From NCBI GenBank assembly GCA_947631875.1, contig CANRMV010000016.1, positions 1-13,337 on the forward strand: a stretch of 13,337 nt of DNA. Reading direction: 5' to 3'. Numbering within the stretch: position 1 is the first letter of the stretch; each line of letters opens with the position of its first letter. Positions 5,722 to 11,593 of the stretch are shown here, piece by piece. The notes under the pieces were generated by a model. It ran no database searches, was not told the origin of the DNA, and worked only from the letters and a program-made list of their open reading frames with translations. The position numbers were made by a program, and so were the translations under genes. Source of the stretch: an uncultured Clostridia bacterium (GTDB lineage: Bacteria; Bacillota; Clostridia; Christensenellales; UBA1242).

Positions 5722-7014
5722 TCAATGCATATAGATTTTCATCAGGGCTTTTGCCACCCCATTATCATTGTTAGAATCCGTGATGTATCTTGCATGATTT
5801 TTCACATCTTCGTTTGCATTACAAACGGCAATGCTGCAATCGGCCATGTCAAACAAGTCTATGTCATTTTTGCTGTTTCCAATAGCAATTAAATTTTCTC
5901 GCGTGAATTTATGCGAATTTAAAATTGTTCCACCCGCCTTTGCTTTATTATCACGCTTAGAAACAAATTCCAACAACCCGTCAGCGCTGTTGAATATATT
6001 AAACTTGTGTTTAAGTTCTTGATTTAAGTTTGGCAAAATCTTATCCACTTCCTCTTGTGAGCCTATAAACATTATCTTATACACTTTGTTTTTAGCAAGG
6101 AATTGTTGCATGTTTTCAAGGTCATTCAAACAAACTTTATTATCAAAAGTTCTTAAATAACATTTTGAAAAATACTGAGAATCAAACTTTTGCAAAAATT
6201 GTTTAACATTTGTTTTAGCAATGCAATGCTCTTTTAAAATTTCACCATTCCCCCTCAAAATGATTTCACCATTGAAACAAATTGAAACATTTTCTTTTTT
6301 ATTTAATCCCAATTCTTTTAAAATTGGTGAGATTCTGTCCACACCTCTCCCCGTTGTCAACACTATGTCCACTTTGCTTTTAAGTTGCTTTATTGTCTTT
6401 TTTGTAAGTTCACTTATTTTTCCTTCTCTGTCCAACAAAGTGCCATCCACATCAATGAAAGCCATTTTGTATTGAGCCGAATTGAACTCATGGCTTTGAA
6501 TATACTTCTTTGGCATGCCAAAGACTTTCCAAATATAGTCACTGACAAATTCATTTGAAGTCATTTCAATTTTAAATGTTCCCCTCTTATCGTTGGCTCT
6601 ATTGGAATAGTGGGCTGCAATAATAGTCCCAAATCTTTGGACAAAATCCTCGCTGCTTCCCCTGTGTCGCATGCGCTCTATATATTCCGCCTCCACCTCA
6701 GGTTTCCCATACATATAAACGAATGGCAATTCCTGTTCTTCTAGGTAATTTAAAAAAGGACCGTGAGCAGCATTGAGTATAATTTTGCCAGATTTCAACA
6801 CTTCCCACATTTTTGGTATTGTTTTATCATCAAAATCTTCAACACCTAAATGGTGTAATTTCGACCTGTATGCATCCAGGTCAAAAAATCTATCATCTAA
6901 ACTAGCCAAATAACTTTTCCCGCAAGCAGTATTGCAAACCCAAATTCTTATTTCCCTAAGGCTGTCTAAATATGTATCCATTTCTTGAATAGAATTTATA
7001 ATTATTTGTTTCAT
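5722..7014 (-). CDS. P-loop kinase-like domain fused to a Cof-type HAD phosphatase
   Basis: This 430-aa protein has two domains. Residues 1 to about 175 resemble small nucleotide-kinase-like P-loop proteins of phages and Bacillota: a Walker-A-like CNTACGKSY (27-35; the usual first Gly is Cys27), a FFDLDAY segment, a strand-like KIILNAAHG (77-85) and a lid-like EYIERMRHRGS (110-120). Residues about 183-430 are a HAD hydrolase: FIDVDGTLLD (186-195; nucleophile D188), TTGRG (220-224), a motif III lysine near 357-359 and IGNSKND (378-384), with a cap between motifs II and III as in Cof/YidA phosphatases. The two activities would add and remove phosphate, recalling kinase-phosphatase fusions such as T4 Pnkp, though the HAD subtype differs. 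The substrate is unknown. The ATG at 7014 has no ribosome site and lies six bases after TATAAT, so the mRNA should be leaderless. Confidence 0.85.
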   Translation of the reverse strand: MKQIIINSIQEMDTYLDSLREIRIWVCNTACGKSYLASLDDRFFDLDAYRSKLHHLGVEDFDDKTIPKMWEVLKSGKIILNAAHGPFLNYLEEQELPFVYMYGKPEVEAEYIERMRHRGSSEDFVQRFGTIIAAHYSNRANDKRGTFKIEMTSNEFVSDYIWKVFGMPKKYIQSHEFNSAQYKMAFIDVDGTLLDREGKISELTKKTIKQLKSKVDIVLTTGRGVDRISPILKELGLNKKENVSICFNGEIILRGNGEILKEHCIAKTNVKQFLQKFDSQYFSKCYLRTFDNKVCLNDLENMQQFLAKNKVYKIMFIGSQEEVDKILPNLNQELKHKFNIFNSADGLLEFVSKRDNKAKAGGTILNSHKFTRENLIAIGNSKNDIDLFDMADCSIAVCNANEDVKNHARYITDSNNDNGVAKALMKIYMH

Positions 7015-7020
7015 AGTTTC

Positions 7021-7029
7021 ATTATAACA
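7021..7029 (-). promoter_or_regulatory. Extended -10 promoter of the 430-aa gene (leaderless)
   Basis: The minus strand reads TGT then TATAAT (7026-7021), then six bases, then ATG (7014). Position +1 falls on the A of the ATG. No -35 close to consensus is visible at 16-18 bases. Confidence 0.65.
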
Positions 7030-7097
7030 AATAAATCAAACTTTGCATATAAATTTTGATTAAAATTTCAAATATTTTAAGTTGTCTTTTTAAACCA

Positions 7098-7238
7098 TTA
7101 ATTTTGAAAAACTTTATCAATCAATCTTTCTAAATCAAACCAATCATTCACTCGAAGAATGCCAAGTTCAGTTAGTTTTTCATCTGAAATGTTTTTATTA
7201 TGAAAGCAAATAAATAAAACTTTGTATTTATGGCATGA
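7098..7238 (-). pseudogene. Remnant of a 5'(3')-deoxyribonucleotidase-like gene (C-terminus only)
   Basis: On the minus strand an open stretch reads KYKVLFICFHNKNI, then LGILRVNDWFDLERLI, and stops at 7098-7100. It aligns with the C-terminus of the fragment at 9373-9561 (shared K-L-F, HNKN, GI-RVN-WF). It matches the end of HAD-type 5'-nucleotidases (NT5C family), where an HN motif and RV-x-x-W-x-E/D-I are usual. There is no start codon or catalytic domain, and its upstream end overlaps the last codons of the C45 gene in another frame, so the rest of the gene was lost or replaced at that border. This fills most of the gap 7015-7227; bases 7027-7097 hold only AT-rich sequence apart from the promoter of the 430-aa gene. 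Confidence 0.6.
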
Positions 7239-8241
7239 TTTTTTTGCCGCTTAAATCAAAGCAAAGAGTTTCGTTTGTGTAATTATCAATAATTTTTATC
7301 TTGTTATCCTTTGAATTGAATAAAAATGTGCATAAAGTATGGCTTTTTTGGGGATACTTGTGGCAGTCCTTGAAAATACTTTTATTGTAGTCCGCTGTCT
7401 CAAACTTCAAAATATTGTGTAAATCTTCAATTCGGCAAGTATTCAAATCAAGCCCATTCGTTAACTCTGTTACCTTCTCCTGTCTAAACTTTGTGCTTGG
7501 TGATAATGTTTTGTATTTATGTTTCTTTATTATGAAATGATTGGCTCTTGCAAAGGACGAATTTACCTGCTTTAAGTATATTTTTTTGATGTCTTTTTCA
7601 ATGCATACTGCTTGTGCTGATTTTAAATCTAATACATTGAGATTAAATGCGGATGCAACTTTAAATTTCTTCATTTTAGCAATCGTAGATGATATGTCCT
7701 CACATTCCAAAATTTCCCTTATCATGATATAACGTGAAATGTTTTTAATATTTATTTTACTGCCAGCTATATGATTGCAAGAAAAAATCATTCCGTCACT
7801 ATTAAACGAAAAAGCGAAACCAGCAAGTCGCTCAGCAGTCACAAGTGCAATTAAAAATTTGCTTTTGTTTTCAAATTTCACCAGAACAGTGTTCTCAGGC
7901 GTTGATTTTCCATCTTCATTATGTGCAAATAAAAAATTATCTTGCTGTTTAACAATTATTGTTGTGCATCCATCAATGTTTTTAAAAATCTCTGGAAAAA
8001 ATAGCAGAAGCATCGTCTTTCTTTCAATTTTGGCACCATCTGCTCTCCCATAAATCTCTTCAAGACAGTTTGGAAAAAGTTTTTTTAATTTATTTTCCAA
8101 TAAATTCACATATTTATTTACTTTTTTCACCTTAATTTTTTCGCGATATGGCTCAATAATTTTATTTAAATATCTTTTAAAATATTTGCCAATCTGAAAG
8201 CCAAAATCATAATAGGTGCCTGATATCTCTAAATATTTCAT
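7228..8241 (-). CDS. C45-type autoproteolytic acyltransferase/hydrolase (penicillin acyltransferase-like)
   Basis: This 337-aa protein shows the marks of the acyl-CoA:6-aminopenicillanic-acid acyltransferase family (peptidase C45, Ntn-hydrolase fold). It has an N-terminal YYDFGFQIGKYFK helix, the IDGCTT motif at 89-94 (Cys92 would become the N-terminal nucleophile after self-cleavage) and the oxyanion/substrate region FAHNEDG (105-111). Family members transfer or hydrolyse acyl groups on amides; the natural substrate here is unknown. No signal peptide is visible, so it is probably cytoplasmic. Start: ATG at 8241 with GAGG five to eight bases upstream, 23 bases after the stop of the GNAT gene, so both are expressed together. 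Its last codons overlap the deoxyribonucleotidase remnant at 7098-7238. Its base composition is more AT-rich and Lys/Asn-rich than blocks 1, 2 and 7, which hints at acquisition. Confidence 0.8.
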   Translation of the reverse strand: MKYLEISGTYYDFGFQIGKYFKRYLNKIIEPYREKIKVKKVNKYVNLLENKLKKLFPNCLEEIYGRADGAKIERKTMLLLFFPEIFKNIDGCTTIIVKQQDNFLFAHNEDGKSTPENTVLVKFENKSKFLIALVTAERLAGFAFSFNSDGMIFSCNHIAGSKINIKNISRYIMIREILECEDISSTIAKMKKFKVASAFNLNVLDLKSAQAVCIEKDIKKIYLKQVNSSFARANHFIIKKHKYKTLSPSTKFRQEKVTELTNGLDLNTCRIEDLHNILKFETADYNKSIFKDCHKYPQKSHTLCTFLFNSKDNKIKIIDNYTNETLCFDLSGKKIMP

Positions 8242-8264
8242 TTGAAACCTCTAAAAGCCAACTT

Positions 8265-8834
8265 TTAAAATTGACTTATATTCTTTATCCAAAGTTCTGC
8301 ATGACATGAATTGCAAGCAATATTTCGATTTTTACAATAAGGACAATATCCATTCATTTTATAAAAATTATCACCCAAATCTTTATAAAGTTTAAACCCT
8401 AAATTTTGTAAAATAAATTTAGAATTAACATACTCACCATCACCCCACGCTTCGTAGATGATTGGCTCCTTAACATTTGTTATAACTTTTTTTAATAATG
8501 TTGAGCCTATGCCTCTTCTTTGATAATTTTTATCAACCACAAAATAAAGTATTTCTCTGTATGGAACATTTGAGTTTATTCCATATTCATGAGGAAACCC
8601 TGTTTTTATCTGACTTATTCCACACAACCCAACAACCTTTTTGTTGTGTGTTGCAATATAATAATTTTGAATGTTCTCATTTACATCTGCCAAATTGAGT
8701 GCATTTATTGTTTTAGCAGAGCAAATTTTATTTGAATTGTTTTCAAAACTGCATGTTCCAAGTTCGGCTGTTATAAGTCGTGCCATTTGCTCTGCAAACT
8801 CTGTTTTTGCTTTTTCATACACAATACTTTCCAT
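8265..8834 (-). CDS. GNAT N-acetyltransferase with a C-terminal zinc-ribbon-like tail
   Basis: This 189-aa protein is a GNAT acyl-CoA-dependent acetyltransferase. The acceptor-side strand EILYFVVDKNYQRRGIGSTLL (94-114) carries the acetyl-CoA motif Q-R-R-G-I-G (105-110), and LQNLGFKLYKDLGDNFYKM (142-160) is the usual C-terminal motif B. It is extended by a tail with CPYC (164-167) and CNSC (174-177), a likely four-Cys zinc site that may bind nucleic acid or protein. The substrate is unknown. It is the first gene of an operon with the C45 acyltransferase, so a linked acyl-transfer and acyl-removal role is possible (inference). The ATG at 8834 has no ribosome site and lies six bases after TATAAT, so the mRNA should be leaderless. 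Confidence 0.9.
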   Translation of the reverse strand: MESIVYEKAKTEFAEQMARLITAELGTCSFENNSNKICSAKTINALNLADVNENIQNYYIATHNKKVVGLCGISQIKTGFPHEYGINSNVPYREILYFVVDKNYQRRGIGSTLLKKVITNVKEPIIYEAWGDGEYVNSKFILQNLGFKLYKDLGDNFYKMNGYCPYCKNRNIACNSCHAELWIKNISQF

Positions 8835-8840
8835 AAGTTT

Positions 8841-8869
8841 ATTATAACACAGCCCTTAAATAAAGTAAA
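8841..8869 (-). promoter_or_regulatory. Promoter of the GNAT-C45 operon (leaderless)
   Basis: The minus strand reads TTTACT (8869-8864), a 17-base spacer ending in TGT, TATAAT (8846-8841), six bases, then ATG. The predicted +1 is the A of the ATG at 8834. Confidence 0.7.
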
Positions 8870-8870
8870 A

Positions 8871-8889
8871 CAAAAATTTCCAATTTTTG
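8871..8889 (-). terminator. Weak AT-rich terminator after the deoxyribosyltransferase-like gene
   Basis: CAAAAATT and AATTTTTG pair around a three-base loop, followed by four T on the minus strand, 17 bases after the stop at 8907. The stem is almost all A-T, so it may be leaky. Confidence 0.45.
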
Positions 8890-8906
8890 TGTTTCGATTT
8901 TACCAA

Positions 8907-9311
8907 TCAAACTATTTTTGTTAAATCATCATGTATCACCTTTGGAGCAAAGCCTATCAGTTCATCTTGCAGCATGTTCTGTGGAATGTCGTTTATAAAA
9001 AATATTTTCTTGCCCATCCTGAATGCATCATAAATTTCCAAAAAAGTTGCTCCGCCAATATAATTTTTTTGAGAGCCTTTATCAAAATTTAGAACCAAAA
9101 CAGCATCCATCTCACTAATAACTTTTTCACTATGTTTAATCATGCTGGCTTTCCAAGAAGCATGTTCTTTTGTTCCTCTATATTTTGCCTCAGTTTCAGG
9201 ACAATTCCAGCAATTTGGCATAAAAATTTCATGTCCCAATTCTTCAAGTTTTTCTTTATAATTAGTTAGTTTATCATAAAAAACCTTGCTAGAAATTAAT
9301 AATATTTTCAT
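8907..9311 (-). CDS. Nucleoside 2-deoxyribosyltransferase-like protein
   Basis: This 134-aa protein starts with a Rossmann-like strand (MKILLISS). It has DAVLVLNFDKGS (69-80), NYIGGATFLEIYDAFRMGKKIFFIND (83-108) and a C-terminal HDDLTKI. The D-A-x-L-V-x-N strand followed by N-Y-I-G-G-x-T-x-x-E and an A-F-x-x-x-K-K-I-F helix-strand is typical of small nucleoside-2-deoxyribosyltransferase-like proteins, where a Glu in this helix (here E92) is the candidate nucleophile. True base exchange is not proven for this branch. The start at 9311 is preferred over a TTG four codons earlier because GGGAGGG lies four to five bases upstream of the ATG. A 28-nt repeat lies just upstream. Two deoxyribonucleotidase remnants and a kinase-like gene nearby support a nucleotide role. 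Confidence 0.75.
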   Translation of the reverse strand: MKILLISSKVFYDKLTNYKEKLEELGHEIFMPNCWNCPETEAKYRGTKEHASWKASMIKHSEKVISEMDAVLVLNFDKGSQKNYIGGATFLEIYDAFRMGKKIFFINDIPQNMLQDELIGFAPKVIHDDLTKIV

Positions 9312-9324
9312 ATTCCCTCCCAAA

Positions 9325-9352
9325 TTATATGGTCATCACCGCCAAAAAGTCG
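9325..9352 (+). repeat. 28-nt direct repeat, copy 1 (upstream of the deoxyribosyltransferase-like gene)
   Basis: This copy matches 9575-9602 at 24 of 28 positions without gaps. Both keep TTATATGG, then five variable bases, then ACCGCCAAAAAGTCG. On the minus strand it contributes a TATAAT (9329-9324, one base beyond the repeat) just before the ribosome site of the gene at 9311, so it could be a promoter or operator. Confidence 0.75.
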
Positions 9353-9358
9353 ACTTTT
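9345..9358. other. 14-bp perfect palindrome at the end of repeat copy 1
   Basis: AAAAGTCGACTTTT is a perfect inverted repeat. It sits inside a wider imperfect inverted repeat (CCGC at 9339 to GCGG at 9367). It may bind a dimeric regulator or act as a weak terminator for the remnant at 9373-9561. It is not conserved in repeat copy 2, where the right arm differs. Confidence 0.5.
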
Positions 9359-9372
9359 GATTTTTGCGGAAA

Positions 9373-9561
9373 TTACAGCAATAAGTCTGCGATTTCAAAC
9401 CACGAATTTACACGTGTTATCCCCTGCTTTTTAAGTTGATTTTCGTCTAGATTTTTATTATGATAAGCGGTGAAAAGCAATTTTTCCCTTACATGCTCAC
9501 CAAAATTTGTGAGTTTATCATCAATCATAATATCTGCGTTTAAAAGAGGCTTCCTTCTCAT
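9373..9561 (-). pseudogene. C-terminal remnant of a 5'(3')-deoxyribonucleotidase-like gene
   Basis: The 62-residue frame reads RRKPLLNADIMIDDKLTNFG, then KLLFTAYHNKN, then ITRVNSWFEIADLL. This is the last third of HAD-type 5'(3')-deoxyribonucleotidases (NT5C family): the IDD is HAD motif IV, and HN plus RV-N-x-W-x-E-I are usual near the end. The catalytic N-terminal part with DxDxV is absent, because the rhomboid stop is only 48 bases upstream and the stretch between holds repeat copy 2. The ATG at 9561 has no ribosome site. It is a truncated gene unless a short peptide was kept for another use. It is a diverged relative of the remnant at 7098-7238. Confidence 0.65.
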
Positions 9562-9574
9562 AAAAATAAATTGT

Positions 9575-9602
9575 TTATATGGGAGTTACCGCCAAAAAGT
9601 CG
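9575..9602 (+). repeat. 28-nt direct repeat, copy 2 (between rhomboid gene and nucleotidase remnant)
   Basis: Same orientation as 9325-9352, 250 bases away, with 24 of 28 bases identical and four mismatches confined to the central five-base block. On the minus strand it gives TATAAA upstream of the remnant gene. The two copies bracket the remnant. Confidence 0.75.
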
Positions 9603-9609
9603 TTTTTAT

Positions 9610-10263
9610 CTACTTCGCATTTTTAATTGGTAAAAAACACCAAGCATGGATTAACAATCCAACCAATGCTCCTCCCAAAAAAGGTCCGGCATGTCCATTA
9701 TTGTTAAACCCATTAAACAACTTTAAACCCACTCCGTTCATTCCATCTCCAGACCATGCCCAGGACATCATGATAATTATAATTGCAACAAGTAATATAG
9801 GAAAAATCCATCTAAATTTGCCTACAAAATATGTTTTATAATTGATAACAAGTAGCCAAACTATATTTGCATACCAAAAATATTCCACGCAAGAAAACCC
9901 TTCGCCGTTCCAATTGTTGAAAAATGCAAAACAGAATAAATTTGAAATTGGTATTGAAATAAACAGTAGTAGAATATATTTTAATGAACCAAAATGTCTT
10001 TCAAGGAAAATTGATATTGTCAGAAGCCCCATGATATTTCCAAGCAAGTGAAAGTCTCCGTCGTATCTAAAACTCTGAAATATTATGTTCCAATCCCAAA
10101 TGTTATTCTTTTGCACAATAGAATCAATTTGTTTAGACAACGCAAAATGACAAATTAACATAATGCAAATCATCAAAATGGTTGTAATATAGCAAAAATT
10201 GCAATTAAACCAATTTAGCTCTTTATCATTTATGTTAATAACAGACCTAAAAAATTTTTTCAT
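9610..10263 (-). CDS. Rhomboid-family intramembrane serine protease
   Basis: This 217-aa integral membrane protein has about six hydrophobic segments (about 24-43, 72-90, 95-116, 124-142, 152-169 and 190-211). Family marks: HLLGN (72-76; His72 and Asn76 of the oxyanion region), EGFSC (121-125; catalytic Ser124) and NGHAGPFLGGALVG (189-202; catalytic His191). The usual GxSG is GFSC here, so the last Gly is replaced. Rhomboids cut transmembrane proteins within the membrane; the substrate is unknown. The N-terminal 20 residues are cytoplasmic and charged. Start: ATG at 10263 with GAGGAGG upstream. It begins 38 bases after the tRNA-Thr 3' end with no terminator between, so it may be read from the tRNA transcript. 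Fairly sure of family; activity is likely as Ser and His are both present. Confidence 0.85.
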   Translation of the reverse strand: MKKFFRSVININDKELNWFNCNFCYITTILMICIMLICHFALSKQIDSIVQKNNIWDWNIIFQSFRYDGDFHLLGNIMGLLTISIFLERHFGSLKYILLLFISIPISNLFCFAFFNNWNGEGFSCVEYFWYANIVWLLVINYKTYFVGKFRWIFPILLVAIIIIMMSWAWSGDGMNGVGLKLFNGFNNNGHAGPFLGGALVGLLIHAWCFLPIKNAK

Positions 10264-10301
10264 ACTTCCTCCTCAAATTAAGACAATTTACTCGTTTTAT
10301 A

Positions 10302-10376
10302 TGGAGCTGGTGGTGGGAATCGGACCCACGACCTATTGATTACGAATCAATTGCTCTACCCCTGAGCCACACCAGC
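10302..10376 (-). tRNA. tRNA-Thr (anticodon CGT)
   Basis: The 75-base cloverleaf is complete on the minus strand: acceptor GCTGGTG/CACCAGC, D stem GCTC/GAGC, anticodon stem ATTGA/TCAAT around TTCGTAA, T stem GTGGG/CCCAC around TTCGATT, discriminator T and encoded CCA. Anticodon CGT reads ACG, threonine. It lies between the S1-domain gene and the rhomboid gene, all in the same direction. Confidence 0.95.
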
Positions 10377-10379
10377 ATA

Positions 10380-10397
10380 AAGGTGCTTTTGCACCCT
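10380..10397 (-). terminator. Possible weak terminator or processing hairpin between S1 gene and tRNA-Thr
   Basis: On the minus strand AGGGTGC pairs with GCACCTT (seven bp with one G-U) around AAAA. Only three T follow, so termination would be partial and the tRNA may be read from the S1 promoter. Confidence 0.4.
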
Positions 10398-10426
10398 GCG
10401 TTTTTTGTTTTAATTTGGATTATCTA

Positions 10427-11452
10427 TTAGGCAAGTTTGAAGGACACTTTCATCTCTTCTTCATCTTTGGATATCACTTCAACTTTGATTTTATCCCCAA
10501 CTCGAACAAGTTCGTGGATTTTTTTCGTGCGGTCCTCTGTACAGTTTGAAATGTGAAGCAATCCGCTTGCACCATTTTCAACGCTCACGATTGCGCCAAA
10601 CTGCAAAAGTTTGATAACCTCCCCGTCATAAACCTGTCCAATTTCAAGTTGTTTTATTTTTGTGAGTTTTGGATTTTCAAGCAAGGCTTTAAGAGAAAGT
10701 TCCACCTTTTTGTTTTCTCTGTCCACTTTCAGCACTTTAAACTGCCTCTCTTCGCCCACTGAAAGCACGCTTTCAACATTTTCAAGCCTCTCATATGAAA
10801 TGTTGGAAATGTGAAGGAAACAATCCACGCCGTCAACATTCACAAACGCGCCATAAGGCATAATCCTTTCCACTTTTCCTTTGACAATTTTGTTGATGAA
10901 AATGCTGTTCCAAAAGTTGTTTTCTGTGGCAACTCTTATTTGCTCCTGCAAAAGTTTCACGCTGCCCACAATAGTTTTGTTTTCCTTGTCAATTTCGGTG
11001 ACAACCGCTTCCATTTGCTTTCCAACAAAATGGTGATAATTTTTCACATAGCCTGCCGACACCTCTTCAAAAGGAATGATGATTGAATAATCTCCCATCT
11101 TTGAAACAAGCCCGTCTTTCACGCCCGTTGGCACAAAAGAGAACTTGCTTCCAAGCCTCAGCGTTTGCGCGTTTTGATTTGCAATGCGCAGTGCATCCGC
11201 CAAAGACTTTGATGCCTCAATCAAGCCCTCTTCATTCTTTTGATTGGTGATAACCACGCCAAAGCGGTCACCAATTTTAATTTTGGAAAAATCTTCAAAA
11301 TCGCTTGCAGGAATAAAGGCATCGTTTTTGCCGCCAATGTTGAAAATAACCCCATCGTCACGCCTTAAAACAACCACGCCATCAAAGGATTGCCCTTTTT
11401 TGTAAGAAGTAAAAGTTTTGTCAATAGTTTCTAAATCAAATTTTTCGCTCAT
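10427..11452 (-). CDS. S1 RNA-binding-domain protein (four S1 repeats, RpsA-like)
   Basis: The 341-aa protein is a chain of four OB-fold S1 domains at about 18-82, 98-167, 187-256 and 270-340. The last two are the clearest: VKGKVERIMPYGAFVNV with CFLHISNIS, and YDGEVIKLLQFGAIVSV with GLLHISN. The first two are more diverged, as in the ribosome-binding end of S1. Bacillota often carry such short RpsA-like proteins, which bind mRNA or the 30S subunit. The start at 11452 is chosen because the 38-residue upstream extension runs back through the promoter. The ribosome site is weak (AAGAGTG), which is common for S1 genes. It is divergent from the 11594 gene and followed by tRNA-Thr. Confidence 0.9.
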   Translation of the reverse strand: MSEKFDLETIDKTFTSYKKGQSFDGVVVLRRDDGVIFNIGGKNDAFIPASDFEDFSKIKIGDRFGVVITNQKNEEGLIEASKSLADALRIANQNAQTLRLGSKFSFVPTGVKDGLVSKMGDYSIIIPFEEVSAGYVKNYHHFVGKQMEAVVTEIDKENKTIVGSVKLLQEQIRVATENNFWNSIFINKIVKGKVERIMPYGAFVNVDGVDCFLHISNISYERLENVESVLSVGEERQFKVLKVDRENKKVELSLKALLENPKLTKIKQLEIGQVYDGEVIKLLQFGAIVSVENGASGLLHISNCTEDRTKKIHELVRVGDKIKVEVISKDEEEMKVSFKLA

Positions 11453-11471
11453 AATATCACTCTTGCGTTTA

Positions 11472-11500
11472 ATATTAACAAATAACAAATTAAAAGTCAA
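11472..11500 (-). promoter_or_regulatory. Promoter of the S1-domain gene
   Basis: The minus strand has TTGACT (11500-11495), a 17-base spacer ending in TGT, and TAATAT (11477-11472). The expected leader is about 13 bases. It faces away from the promoter at 11560-11587. Confidence 0.6.
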
Positions 11501-11559
11501 CCAATACGAAAAAAAATCCAAAATTGGGGCTGAAAAAGCCTTAAAGCGAAAATTGGCTC

Positions 11560-11587
11560 TTGACAAAACAAAATGTTGTGATATAAT
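11560..11587 (+). promoter_or_regulatory. Promoter of the 281-aa gene (leaderless)
   Basis: A perfect TTGACA (11560-11565), a 16-base spacer ending in TGA, and a perfect TATAAT (11582-11587). Six bases later comes the ATG at 11594, where +1 is expected. Confidence 0.85.
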
Positions 11588-11593
11588 TTGGAT

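Noticed and set aside
9325..9602. CRISPR array
   Set aside because: There are only two imperfect copies 250 bases apart, with a gene remnant between them and no regular spacers or cas genes.
10302..10376. tRNA-Thr as an integration site with a duplicated 3' end
   Set aside because: I saw no second copy of the tRNA 3' end in the window and no integrase, so no attachment pair can be claimed.
11453..11566. 38-residue N-terminal extension of the S1-domain protein
   Set aside because: It would cross the S1 promoter and has no ribosome site; the protein family starts near MSEKF.
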